64,000 nucleotides of DNA from an uncultured Phascolarctobacterium sp. (GTDB taxonomy: Bacteria; Bacillota; Negativicutes; Acidaminococcales; Acidaminococcaceae), in contig CAUDEF010000005.1 of NCBI GenBank assembly GCA_958448515.1, forward strand, positions 68,635 through 132,634. Direction: 5' to 3'. A program made the position numbers and the translations under genes. This document shows, one piece after another, positions 15,965 to 24,842 of the stretch. The notes under the pieces are model-generated. The model was not told the DNA's origin, did no database searches, and worked only from the letters and a program-made list of their open reading frames with translations. The stretch's first letter is position 1; each line of letters starts with the position of its first letter.

Positions 15965-18076
15965 ATGAAGAGCCGTTATAATCCAGTGCTGCTGGCAATT
16001 ATCATGATTGGTTTTTGTTGTGCATTATGGCTGAATTTTGTGCGTCATGAAATAGAGCAAAATAATAATTCTGTAGAAATGGCTATGGAATATGAAGGCT
16101 TGCGCAAGCTTGCCGCACTGGAAGGCCTTCCGGAAGAAACTGTTCTGAAACAGTTTAAGGCTGCCGGAATAAACACATTGCTTGTATACGATACTACCCT
16201 CGACAGGCTGAGCAAGAAAAATGAAATTATTCTTGTAACTGGCGGAGATCTGCAGAAAGCTGAAACACTGGGTAATGATACAGGTGTGTTCAAAAAGGTA
16301 GCTGACAGAAAAAATATAGAGATAAATGCTGTTTATATTGCTGAAGGCAGTGACAAGACTATTTTTGCTGAAGCTGTAGAAGATTTGAAACTTCGTTATG
16401 GCAGTGACAGAGTAAAATTAGTTAATGCTAAACCCGCTATTGTGGAAGTGCTGGGCAGTACTTCTATGATTCCGGAGGATAAGTATGATGAGCCGCTGGG
16501 TGTTTTACAGGCGCCGCTTGGATTGCCTGCTGCGGATATGAGAAAAATCGGCGAGCTCGGGTTTAATGTAATTGTAAGACCGCAAAATTACACAGAAGTT
16601 AATGCAGCCCAGATTGACAGTGTTTTCAGACGCATTCAGGACAGCGGTGTAAATGTTAGCGGTTATATGCCGTGCGGAACTCAGGTTCTTGGCTATCCTA
16701 ATATGGTGGACTACACTGCCAACAAGATGAATGAGCAGAACTTAAAGCTGATTATGCTGGAGCATTATACTCAGCTGCAGTTTGTAAAAATTGATGGTCT
16801 TATTCCTCTGGCAGCCGGTGTTGACTATAACGCAGCCAGATCCTATGTGATCGACGGCGCTGAACAGAAGAAGATTTCAGTTGGAGAGGCCTTGCGCAGA
16901 TGGGCACTGACTGACGAAGAACGCAATATCAGAGTTAACTATATCAGACCTTTCCTGATGTCCAAAGATGGTAAGGATTTGATGACTTTAAATCTTGAAT
17001 ATGTACAGAACATAGTGCGTGATGTAAAAGCACGCGGTTACGAAATTGGTCAGGCAGGCGTATTTCAGGTTAATAACGGTATGCATGAAAGCGGCTTTGC
17101 CGGAGCATACTTTCCGGATAAAATGTATCTGATTCCTATTGCTTTAGCTATTTTGGCAGGGGCAGCTTTGTGTGCCGCTTTGTTTATCAATATAAGTGCA
17201 CGAGATCAGATTGTTATTTGGGGCGCCTTGAGTGTTGCTGCAGTATTAACCTTAATGCTTGGCAGGGGATTACTTACAAGACAGATTCTTGCGATTGGTG
17301 CTGCTGTCTTTTTCCCTGTTTTATCAATGAGCGTTATTTTTAATATCTGGGATACCTGCAGAGAAAAAGGCAAGAGCCTTTTTGGTATTATTGGCAATGG
17401 TCTGTGGCAGCTGGCTTTTGCCGTATGCATGTCACTGATTGGTGCCTTTTTGCTTTCTGCCATTTTAACTGACAGTCGCTTCCTGCTTGAAATTGATATT
17501 TATCGTGGTGTTAAGGTAACGTTTATACTTCCCGTTACATTAACAGCCGTTTTGTACATAAAAAAATATAATATTCTTAAGATAGTTGGTAATGGTTATA
17601 AAGAAGTATTTGACAGATTCAATAATCTTATTAATACCGGCATAACCTTTAAACATGTACTTATTCTGGCAGTGCTCCTTTTTGTTGTTTATTACTTTGT
17701 TGGACGCAGCGGTCATACCGGCGGTGTGCCTGTAACTGATCTGGAACTGAAAATGCGTGCTGCTCTTGAACAGCTTATGTATGCACGTCCGCGAGGCAAA
17801 GAACTTCTTATCGGGCATCCTGCCTTTTTGCTTGGTATTTATGCAGCATATAAAGGTGCGCCAAGGTTATTGCAGTTTGTACTTGCCTGTGGTGCGGTTA
17901 TTGGACAGGCATCTCTGGTGCAGACATTCTGTCATATGCGTACCCCTGTGTTTATGAGCTTGATGCGTGCATTTGACGGATATGTAGCCGGAGCGCTTGT
18001 GGGTATTATTGGTGTTGTTGTGGTAGCGTTTTTGTTGCCGTATTTAGTGAAAATAAAAAGGAGCTACCTGGAGTAA
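15965..18076 (+). CDS. DUF5693-type multi-pass membrane protein
   Basis: 703-residue membrane protein. One membrane segment lies at about residues 8-26, followed by an extracytoplasmic domain of about 360 residues (with repeated motifs such as LPAADMRKIGELGFNVIVRP that look barrel-like) and then a run of about eight hydrophobic segments from residue 385 to the end. I assign it to DUF5693 because this architecture directly precedes csaB in other outer-membrane-bearing and SLH-protein-bearing Firmicutes; no enzymatic motif is evident. The gene overlaps csaB by one base (TAATG), which suggests a joint role in making or exporting the pyruvylated wall polymer. That role is inference. Confidence 0.75.
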   Translation: MKSRYNPVLLAIIMIGFCCALWLNFVRHEIEQNNNSVEMAMEYEGLRKLAALEGLPEETVLKQFKAAGINTLLVYDTTLDRLSKKNEIILVTGGDLQKAETLGNDTGVFKKVADRKNIEINAVYIAEGSDKTIFAEAVEDLKLRYGSDRVKLVNAKPAIVEVLGSTSMIPEDKYDEPLGVLQAPLGLPAADMRKIGELGFNVIVRPQNYTEVNAAQIDSVFRRIQDSGVNVSGYMPCGTQVLGYPNMVDYTANKMNEQNLKLIMLEHYTQLQFVKIDGLIPLAAGVDYNAARSYVIDGAEQKKISVGEALRRWALTDEERNIRVNYIRPFLMSKDGKDLMTLNLEYVQNIVRDVKARGYEIGQAGVFQVNNGMHESGFAGAYFPDKMYLIPIALAILAGAALCAALFINISARDQIVIWGALSVAAVLTLMLGRGLLTRQILAIGAAVFFPVLSMSVIFNIWDTCREKGKSLFGIIGNGLWQLAFAVCMSLIGAFLLSAILTDSRFLLEIDIYRGVKVTFILPVTLTAVLYIKKYNILKIVGNGYKEVFDRFNNLINTGITFKHVLILAVLLFVVYYFVGRSGHTGGVPVTDLELKMRAALEQLMYARPRGKELLIGHPAFLLGIYAAYKGAPRLLQFVLACGAVIGQASLVQTFCHMRTPVFMSLMRAFDGYVAGALVGIIGVVVVAFLLPYLVKIKRSYLE

Positions 18077-19176
18077 TGAGTAAAATCGTAATTTCCGGAT
18101 ACTATGGATTTGCCAACGCCGGAGATGAAGCTATGCTGACCGCGATTATTAAATCTTTGCGAAGCAAGGATGAAACTGTTCAGCTTACAGTTATTTCAGG
18201 GAATCCGACTGTTACGGCTAAAAAACATAATGTCGTGTCAATACATCGGTTTAATCCCTGGAAAATTATTGCTGCGGTTAAAGATTGTGATTTGCTGCTT
18301 AGTGGTGGTGGCAGTTTGTTGCAGGATGTAACAAGCAAAAAAAGTCTGCTTTATTATTTGTCAGTGTTGGCAATAGGTAAGCTTTTGAGTAAAAAAGTGA
18401 TGCTCTTTGCTCAGGGAATTGGTCCTATCAGAGATGGGCTGCTCAGAAAGCTGACTAAAATTGTCTGCAGTGGTGCTGATGTGATTACTGTAAGAGACGC
18501 AGATTCTTTGACAGAGCTGAAACGCATTGGCATTTCTGATGACAAAGTTGTGCTGACAGCTGATTCTGTACTGACATTGCCGCAGGCTTCAGTAAGTCAG
18601 GGCGCCGAGATTATGAAAAAGTTTGGTGTGCCTGATAATAAAAAAATTATAGCTGTTTCTGTACGTCCATGGCAGCAGTCCGACTACATAAAAGAAATCG
18701 CTGAGGCTGCCGATATTCTGGCAGAGAGATACAATGCACATATTGTGCTTTTACCTTTACAGTATGCTGTGGATATTTATGTGTCAGAATCCGTACGTAA
18801 AAATATGAAAAATAAAGAGGCTGCAACAGTTATAAATATGAGTTGCGATACTGAGCAGTTCCTGTCATTAATAGGCAATGCCGATTTATTGATAGGCATG
18901 CGTCTGCATGCGCTTGTATTTTCTTCAGTAATGGAAGTACCCTTTGTTGCAGTATCATATGATCCCAAGATTGATGGTTTTGTGAAGGAAATTTCCGGTG
19001 TTAGTGCCGGAAATGTAGAAACATTAGAAAGTAAAGATATAGTAACTGCTGCTGAGCAGGCATTTGCTGCTGAAGCTGATAATTGGCAGAAATTGAAAGT
19101 TTTACGCCAGAAGGCTTTGCAAAATGTTAGTATAGCCTTTGCTTTGTTAGAAGGTCAGAGTAAAAGAAGGGAGTAG
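18076..19176 (+). CDS. csaB: Polysaccharide pyruvyl transferase CsaB
   Basis: 366-residue cytoplasmic enzyme that adds a ketal pyruvate from phosphoenolpyruvate to a wall polysaccharide, the anchor recognised by SLH-domain proteins. It has the family features: GYYGFANAGDEAMLTAII at the N terminus, LLLSGGGSLLQDVTS, MLFAQGIGPIRD, RDADSLTELKRIG, DSVLTLP and LIGMRLHALVFS with the conserved late His. It overlaps the DUF5693 gene and is followed 5 bases later by ftsE, so envelope assembly and division genes share a transcript. In Negativicutes SLH proteins tether the outer membrane to peptidoglycan, which gives this gene a likely envelope-anchoring role. Confidence 0.92.
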   Translation: MSKIVISGYYGFANAGDEAMLTAIIKSLRSKDETVQLTVISGNPTVTAKKHNVVSIHRFNPWKIIAAVKDCDLLLSGGGSLLQDVTSKKSLLYYLSVLAIGKLLSKKVMLFAQGIGPIRDGLLRKLTKIVCSGADVITVRDADSLTELKRIGISDDKVVLTADSVLTLPQASVSQGAEIMKKFGVPDNKKIIAVSVRPWQQSDYIKEIAEAADILAERYNAHIVLLPLQYAVDIYVSESVRKNMKNKEAATVINMSCDTEQFLSLIGNADLLIGMRLHALVFSSVMEVPFVAVSYDPKIDGFVKEISGVSAGNVETLESKDIVTAAEQAFAAEADNWQKLKVLRQKALQNVSIAFALLEGQSKRRE

Positions 19177-19181
19177 GCTAT

Positions 19182-19868
19182 ATGCTTTTGATATCTAATG
19201 TCAGTAAAATATATTCTGGTGGATCAGTTGCGTTGGAAGACGTTAATGTACATATAGAACCGGGTGAATTTGTCTTTGTAGTTGGACCAAGTGGAGCAGG
19301 CAAATCTACCTTTATAAAAATGCTGTTCCGTGAGGTTTTGCCAACTACGGGCAGCATTTTTGTTAACGGAATAGATATTTTAAAATTACAGGATAAGGAA
19401 ATTCCCTATATGCGCAGACAGCTTGGCATTATTTTTCAGGATTACAGACTGCTTCCGGACAGAACTGTATATGAAAATGTAGCTTTTGCCATGCAGGTAA
19501 TTGAAGCTCCCCACAGAAAAATAAAACGCAGAGTTTTAAATGTGCTGGAGCTTGTAGGACTGCGTCATCGCTGCAATTCCTATCCAAATGAATTAAGCGG
19601 CGGCGAGCAGCAGCGCATTGCCATTGCCCGGGCAATTGTTAATGATCCTTTGCTGGTAATTGCAGATGAACCTACCGGTAACCTTGACCCTGAAACAAGC
19701 TGGGATATAATGAATATCTTTAAAGAGATTAATGAGTCCGGAACTACCATTGTCATGGCAACTCATGATAAAGAGATTGTTGATGCTATGGGCAAACGTG
19801 TTATTGCCATAGAAAAAGGGCACATAGTGCGCGACGAACAGAATGGAGTGTATGGTTATGAGCTTTAG
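19182..19868 (+). CDS. ftsE: Cell division ATP-binding protein FtsE
   Basis: 228-residue ABC ATPase that with FtsX transmits division signals to periplasmic murein hydrolase activators. Motifs: GPSGAGKSTFIKMLF (Walker A), IFQDYRLLPDRTVYENVAFAM, LSGGEQQRIAIARAIV, VIADEPTGNLDPET, MATHDKEIVDAM. The early phrase IYSGGSVALEDV and the Q-loop with YRLL are typical of FtsE rather than LolD. Its 3' end overlaps ftsX by 11 bases. Confidence 0.95.
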   Translation: MLLISNVSKIYSGGSVALEDVNVHIEPGEFVFVVGPSGAGKSTFIKMLFREVLPTTGSIFVNGIDILKLQDKEIPYMRRQLGIIFQDYRLLPDRTVYENVAFAMQVIEAPHRKIKRRVLNVLELVGLRHRCNSYPNELSGGEQQRIAIARAIVNDPLLVIADEPTGNLDPETSWDIMNIFKEINESGTTIVMATHDKEIVDAMGKRVIAIEKGHIVRDEQNGVYGYEL

Positions 19869-20745
19869 TACAAAAGAATATTTTGTTCGCGAAACATATA
19901 AATCTATTCGTCGCAACGGCTTTATGAGCTTTGCTTCTATTTCTACAGTAGCGGTGTCCTTACTGGTGCTGGGTATGTTTTTGCTGATCTTTTTAAATAC
20001 CAATAATCTGGCGAAATATCTTGAAAGCCAGGTACAGATTTCTGTGTATATGCTTGATGAAGCCAGTGATGAAGAGCTTTCTCAGGTAGAAAAAAGGCTG
20101 CAGGAAATGCAGGGCGTAGAAAAAGTTACCTTCATCAGTAAAGAAGAAGCTTTTGAAAAGTTCAGCGAGCGATTGGGAGATCAGCAGCAGTTGCTGGATT
20201 CTCTGGGTTCAGAAAATCCTTTTCCAAATTATTTTGATGTTCAGGTAGACAGCCCTGAACGTATAAAGGAGCTGACTCCTGTCATAAGTGATTTTCCAAA
20301 AGTTGAAACCGCAAAATTTGGACAGGAAGTAGTAGAAAACCTTTTTCAGCTGACAAAAATTTTACGTTTTGGCGGTATTATTCTGGTAGTATTCTTATCT
20401 ATGGCCACCTTGTTTATTATTTCTAATACCATAAGACTTACAGTTTTTGCCAGACGCAAAGAAATCGTAATTATGAAATACGTTGGCGCAACTGACTGGT
20501 TTATTCGCTGGCCGTTTTTGCTGGAAGGCATGACGCTGGGATTTTTTGGTGCCGTTGCTGCCAGCATTTTTGTAAATATTATTTACAGCGGCGTGCAGAG
20601 TAAAATTCATGCAACGCTGGCCTTTTTGCCGCTTATGCCTTCCTCTCCGCTGCTGTGGTATGTTTCTTTATTTTTGTTGGTTGCCGGAACAGGCATAGGA
20701 GCTCTTGGAAGTTATATTTCTTTACGTAAGTTCTTAAAGGTTTAA
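19858..20745 (+). CDS. ftsX: Cell division protein FtsX
   Basis: 295-residue membrane protein with four membrane segments (about residues 22-45, 170-195, 220-240 and 265-285) and a large periplasmic loop of about 125 residues between the first two, the FtsX layout. The loop (VQISVYMLDEASDEELSQV onward) is expected to bind the coiled coil of an EnvC-like activator, and the next gene encodes exactly that. ATG 19858 is chosen from three possible starts because GGAG at 19845-19848 gives a 9-base spacing and the protein then begins MSFSTKEYF. It ends 17 bases before the EnvC-like gene. Confidence 0.95.
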   Translation: MSFSTKEYFVRETYKSIRRNGFMSFASISTVAVSLLVLGMFLLIFLNTNNLAKYLESQVQISVYMLDEASDEELSQVEKRLQEMQGVEKVTFISKEEAFEKFSERLGDQQQLLDSLGSENPFPNYFDVQVDSPERIKELTPVISDFPKVETAKFGQEVVENLFQLTKILRFGGIILVVFLSMATLFIISNTIRLTVFARRKEIVIMKYVGATDWFIRWPFLLEGMTLGFFGAVAASIFVNIIYSGVQSKIHATLAFLPLMPSSPLLWYVSLFLLVAGTGIGALGSYISLRKFLKV

Positions 20746-20762
20746 AAATTAAGGAGAAATTC

Positions 20763-21911
20763 ATGAAAATCAGTAGAATACTAAGCAGTTTGCTGGCTTT
20801 ATGGATTTTTCTGATTCCTGTATTTGCCAATTTTAGTTTTGCCAGTGAGATTGATGATAAAAAGGCCGAACTAAGTGAAATTCAGCAGAAAATGCAGGAT
20901 ATGGAGCTTCGTAAAGCAGCAGCCAGAGAAGAGGCTGAGGCTGCCAGTGCAGATTTGGATGAAGTTTTATCAAGATTAAATGAACTGCAGGCTCAGTCAA
21001 ATGAATTGCAGGCTAAAAGCGATGCGCTGCAGAGCAGCATAGACGAAAATCAGGCTCAGCTGGAAGAAAATAAAAGACTTCATGAAGAACGCATGCAAAT
21101 TTACGGTAAGCGTTTGCGAGAAATTTATATGAGCGGACAGATGAATTATCTGGATGTTCTTTTAGGTGCTAATAATTTTGCTGAATTTTCTTCACGCATG
21201 TATCTGCTGCAGAAGATAATCAGCAGTGATATTGCCATGCTGGATGATATCAAAAAATCTACTGAAGAAATCAAGGCCCGTCAGAAAGAACTTGATCAGC
21301 AGATGGAAGAAATTAAAATTACCAAAGCAGAACTTGATGCTCGTAAGGCTAAAGTTGATGAAGTAAGAGAGCAGAGAGCGCAGATACTGTATAAGGCGCA
21401 GGAAAAAGAACAGGAAAGTGCGTCTGAATATGAGCGTTTACTAGTACTTTCGGAAAATGTTGCTGCTATGATTCGCAGTCTGGAAAACTCCGGAGGTTAT
21501 GCACCTCAGCAGAGCGCAGGCACAACAGGATTTATCTGGCCATGCCGCGGCGAAATTACTTCTTACTATGGCTGGCGTACACATCCTATTTTTGGTACAA
21601 CAAAATACCATTCCGGTATGGATATTGCTGTTGACTATGGTACTCCGATTCTGGCTTCAAATTCCGGTACAGTCATTTACAGCGGCTGGCTGGGTGGCTA
21701 TGGTAATGCAGTTATGATCGATCATGGAGGCGGACTTGTTACTTTGTATGCTCATAATGATTCACTTAATGTAAGTGAAGGTCAGTATGTAAACAGAGGT
21801 ACTGTTATTGCTTATGCCGGAAGTACTGGCTGGTCTACAGGCCCGCATTGCCATTTTGAAGTACGTCTGCATGGTGAAGTAACAGAACCGTTAGATTATT
21901 TGCCTGAATAG
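20763..21911 (+). CDS. EnvC-like murein hydrolase, coiled coil plus M23 peptidase
   Basis: 382-residue secreted protein: signal peptide (residues 1-28), long coiled coil at about 30-235 rich in Glu/Gln/Lys/Leu heptads, and a C-terminal LytM/M23 domain (about 255-382). The zinc ligands of active M23 enzymes are present: His and Asp in YHSGMDIA and the HxH of GPHCHFEV. In E. coli EnvC the LytM domain is degenerate and only activates amidases; here the conserved ligands suggest it may cut peptidoglycan itself. Its position after ftsEX supports regulation by FtsEX at the division site. The downstream CtpA gene follows within 17 bases. Confidence 0.92.
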   Translation: MKISRILSSLLALWIFLIPVFANFSFASEIDDKKAELSEIQQKMQDMELRKAAAREEAEAASADLDEVLSRLNELQAQSNELQAKSDALQSSIDENQAQLEENKRLHEERMQIYGKRLREIYMSGQMNYLDVLLGANNFAEFSSRMYLLQKIISSDIAMLDDIKKSTEEIKARQKELDQQMEEIKITKAELDARKAKVDEVREQRAQILYKAQEKEQESASEYERLLVLSENVAAMIRSLENSGGYAPQQSAGTTGFIWPCRGEITSYYGWRTHPIFGTTKYHSGMDIAVDYGTPILASNSGTVIYSGWLGGYGNAVMIDHGGGLVTLYAHNDSLNVSEGQYVNRGTVIAYAGSTGWSTGPHCHFEVRLHGEVTEPLDYLPE

Positions 21912-21928
21912 CGTTGGAGGCATTAAAG

Positions 21929-23083
21929 TTGTTTAAAAAGAGAGATTTGCAGCTGATTGGCTGTTGTTTGGTATCCGTTGTTTTAACTTTGGCATTCGTA
22001 ACATGGAAGATAGAAAATATTACAGGTGATGCAGTGGGAACAATAAAATTCCTGCGCAGTATGAGTATTGTCAAAAACAGTTATGACGGAGAAGTTGATA
22101 ATAAAAAGCTTTTTGATGGTGCTATAGATGGTATGGTAAGGTCGCTTGGCGATCCATATTCTTCTTATCTGGATGAAAAAAGTTTTGCCAGACTCAATGA
22201 AATGACAGTTGGCAGTTTCGGAGGTATTGGCATAGTTTTTGGCAGGCGGGATGACGATTATGTTGTCATTTCTGCTTTGCCGGATAATCCGGGTGCCATG
22301 GCCGGTATAAAAAACGGCGATATTATCCTTTCTGTTGATGGGGTTGCCGTAAAAACACTGGATATGAGTGAAGTTGCCGAAAAAATAAGAGGCAGGGAAG
22401 GCACCAGTGTAACCCTTGTGCTGAAAGAAAAAAGCGGAACAGAGAAAACAGTAACAGTTGTCAGAAAAGATATTAAAACTCCGTCTGTAGGAGGTCAGTT
22501 ATTGCCGGATAGCAAAATAGGTTATATCAGAATCACCGTTTTTAATGAAAATACCGGCAGTGACTTTAAAAAGCTATATGAAGAACTTGAAGCAAAAGGA
22601 ATGCAGGCTACTATCTTAGACTTGCGCGGCAATCCGGGAGGACTGCTGGATGATGGTGTTGCTGTAGCCAGATTGCTGGTTCCCAAAGGACCGATTGTAT
22701 CTGTAGTTTATAAAAATGGTGATAAATATACAGAAAGCTCTTCCCTGGAAAAAGTAAAATATCCATTGGCGGTGCTTGTGGATAATGGTACTGCCAGCGC
22801 AGCTGAGATTGTTTCCGGTGCGGTTAAGGATACAAACGCAGGCAAGCTTTTTGGCGTAAAAACTTTTGGTAAGGGCAGTGTTCAGGGCATTTACAAAATA
22901 GATGACAATACCGGTCTGAAAATTACCACAGCAAGATATTATACTCCTTCAGGAGTATCCATCCATAACGTTGGTATTGAACCTGATGTGGCAGTAGAAT
23001 TACCTGAAAATGCTGTTAAGGATGTGCAGCTTGAAGCTGCTGAAAAATATATACGCGAAGAATTGCAGAAAAGAGGTCAGTAA
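21929..23083 (+). CDS. C-terminal processing protease, S41 family (CtpA-like)
   Basis: 384-residue protease with an N-terminal membrane anchor (about residues 9-27), a PDZ domain (about 100-180, including SVDGVAVKTLDMSEV) and the S41 catalytic domain. The Ser is in NGTASAAEIVSGAV (about residue 290) and the Lys in FGKGSVQG about 25 residues later, the Ser-Lys dyad of tail-specific proteases. It probably trims or degrades envelope proteins in the periplasm, and CtpA next to an FtsEX-controlled M23 protein could control the level of murein hydrolases, as known for CtpA of other bacteria (inference). TTG 21929 follows GGAGG by 8 bases; TTG 21914 overlaps that site. Confidence 0.92.
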   Translation: MFKKRDLQLIGCCLVSVVLTLAFVTWKIENITGDAVGTIKFLRSMSIVKNSYDGEVDNKKLFDGAIDGMVRSLGDPYSSYLDEKSFARLNEMTVGSFGGIGIVFGRRDDDYVVISALPDNPGAMAGIKNGDIILSVDGVAVKTLDMSEVAEKIRGREGTSVTLVLKEKSGTEKTVTVVRKDIKTPSVGGQLLPDSKIGYIRITVFNENTGSDFKKLYEELEAKGMQATILDLRGNPGGLLDDGVAVARLLVPKGPIVSVVYKNGDKYTESSSLEKVKYPLAVLVDNGTASAAEIVSGAVKDTNAGKLFGVKTFGKGSVQGIYKIDDNTGLKITTARYYTPSGVSIHNVGIEPDVAVELPENAVKDVQLEAAEKYIREELQKRGQ

Positions 23084-23084
23084 A

Positions 23085-23435
23085 ATGCTTTTTATATGCT
23101 ATGATAAATGCGGTACCTGCAAAAAGGCTGAAAAGTATTTGCAGGAGAAGGGCATAGCTTTTGAAAAACGTGCCATTAAAGAAGATAAGCCAACTTTGGA
23201 AGAACTTGCAATGTGGCACGCAAAAAGTGGTTTGCCTCTGAAAAGATTTTTCAATACCAGCGGTAATCTGTATAAGACCATGCAGCTGAAAGATAAATTA
23301 CCGCAAATGTCAGAAGAAGAGCAACTGCAGCTTCTGGCAAGTGACGGTATGCTGGTAAAACGTCCCATTGTGGTAACGGATGATTTTGTACTGGTTGGCT
23401 TCAAAGAACAGGAATGGGCTGACAAAGGATTATAA
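23085..23435 (+). CDS. ArsC/Spx-family thioredoxin-fold protein
   Basis: 116-residue thioredoxin-like protein of the ArsC/YffB/Spx group. It has the N-terminal CGTCKKA motif, with the first Cys preceded by CYDK, and the family tail VKRPIVVTDDFVLVGFKEQEW. Two cysteines in CxxC spacing and the short length suggest a glutaredoxin-like reductase related to YffB rather than an arsenate reductase with a proven role; a Spx-like RNA polymerase partner cannot be excluded. It starts one base after the ctpA stop with AGAGGTC as ribosome site, so it is the last gene of the envelope operon and is followed by a strong terminator. Confidence 0.85.
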   Translation: MLFICYDKCGTCKKAEKYLQEKGIAFEKRAIKEDKPTLEELAMWHAKSGLPLKRFFNTSGNLYKTMQLKDKLPQMSEEEQLQLLASDGMLVKRPIVVTDDFVLVGFKEQEWADKGL

Positions 23436-23448
23436 TTACAGATATTCA

Positions 23449-23489
23449 AACTGCACTTAAACAGTTTTATGTTTAGGTGCAGTTTTTTT
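23449..23489 (+). terminator. Terminator of the envelope/division operon
   Basis: AACTGCACTTAAAC pairs with GTTTAGGTGCAGTT (one G-U pair), 8-base loop, seven Ts. Confidence 0.92.
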
Positions 23490-23521
23490 ATTGAAAAATA
23501 AATATAAAAATTAATAAAAAA

Positions 23522-23550
23522 TTAATATATCCGAGATAAAGTGCTACAAT
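23522..23550 (+). promoter_or_regulatory. Predicted extended -10 promoter of the NamZ gene
   Basis: TTAATA (23522-23527), 17-base spacer, TACAAT (23545-23550) preceded by TGC, an extended -10 element. Confidence 0.5.
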
Positions 23551-23583
23551 AAAAGAATAAAATAAACATTTTGGGGGTTATTA

Positions 23584-24783
23584 ATGAAATTAGTAAATAT
23601 ATTTATAATGACGGTGTTATTATTGGGACAGTGCATTGCAGTATATGCTGAAAATGTTGTTTTAGGCATTGAGCGGCAAAATTTATACAGCAATCTTCTG
23701 AACGGTAAAAGAGTAGGTCTTTTAACTAATCAGACAGGTGTTGATCATAATCTGTGCAGCAGTGTGAATATCTTGCGAGAGAATTTTAATCTGACGGCAG
23801 TATTTGTTCCTGAGCATGGTTTTTATGGAGCTGTTGCGGCAGGTGAAGAATTTAAAAATGAAACTTTAAACGGAATAACAGTGTACAGCCTTTATGAAGA
23901 CAGTAAGCGGCCTTCTGCTGATATGCTGGCAGATATTGATATTATGTGCGTAGACTTGCAGGATATAGGCATCAGGCACTATACCTACGTTTCTACAATG
24001 GCTTATGTTATGGAAGAATGTGCCAGATATGGCAAGCCTGTAGTTATTTTTGACAGGCCCAATCCGCTGGGCGGAGAAAGCATTGAAGGGCCAGTTTTAA
24101 AACCTCAGTATAAAACTTTTATTGGTCTATATGAAATGCCTTTGCGGCATGGGCTGACCATCGGTGAATATGCCAGGTTTATAAATTCAGAATATAAAAT
24201 AGGCTGTCAGCTTTATGTTATACCTATGCAAAAATGGCATAGAAAAATGCTGTGGCAGGATACAGGCTTATTATGGGTAGGTACGTCTCCCTTAATACCA
24301 ACAGCAGAAACTGCCTTTTTGTACGGCGTAACAGGAGTAACTGGCGATACAAATCTTTCTGTTGGAGCAGCCACTGCAAAACCCTTTTATTATGTTGGCG
24401 CAGAGTTTGCTGATGAGAATATGGTTGCAGACAGTCTTAACAAGCTTAATCTTGCCGGAGTTAAATTTCGTCCGGCAGCATTTATTGCCCGCTCCGGAAA
24501 ATATCAGGGAAAATTAATCAAAGGCGCAGAAATTTATATAACAGATTACCATAAGGTAAATCTGCCGGAGTTGGGTTACAGAATATTATATACTTTGCGC
24601 AGCTTGTATCCGGATAAGATAGTTTTTCCAAAGCGCGAGTATGCAGAGGGTTATAAAACAGATATTGCACTGGGAGAAAGCAGTATCAGAGAAAATGAAC
24701 TGCCGGAAGCTGCCTTTGCCAGATGGCATGATGAATGTAATGCTTTTAAAGAAAAAGCAAAGCCATATTTATTGTACAAATAG
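23584..24783 (+). CDS. Exo-beta-N-acetylmuramidase NamZ family (DUF1343)
   Basis: 399-residue secreted protein with a signal peptide ending near residue 21 (QCIAVYAENVV). DUF1343 hallmarks are strong: GKRVGLLTNQTGVD, FVPEHGFYG, VDLQDIGIRHYTYVSTM, VIFDRPNPLGG, EMPLRHGLTIGEYA and GTSPLIPTAETAFLYG. Family members remove terminal N-acetylmuramic acid from peptidoglycan fragments, and the conserved Glu of PEHG and nearby His are the proposed catalytic residues. It is a single gene with a good ribosome site, probably for muropeptide recycling in the periplasm. Confidence 0.9.
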   Translation: MKLVNIFIMTVLLLGQCIAVYAENVVLGIERQNLYSNLLNGKRVGLLTNQTGVDHNLCSSVNILRENFNLTAVFVPEHGFYGAVAAGEEFKNETLNGITVYSLYEDSKRPSADMLADIDIMCVDLQDIGIRHYTYVSTMAYVMEECARYGKPVVIFDRPNPLGGESIEGPVLKPQYKTFIGLYEMPLRHGLTIGEYARFINSEYKIGCQLYVIPMQKWHRKMLWQDTGLLWVGTSPLIPTAETAFLYGVTGVTGDTNLSVGAATAKPFYYVGAEFADENMVADSLNKLNLAGVKFRPAAFIARSGKYQGKLIKGAEIYITDYHKVNLPELGYRILYTLRSLYPDKIVFPKREYAEGYKTDIALGESSIRENELPEAAFARWHDECNAFKEKAKPYLLYK

Positions 24784-24842
24784 CAGGATTTTATATTATG
24801 AAGGTTTAATATAACAGAAAATACTTTTTGGAGGGATGCAAT

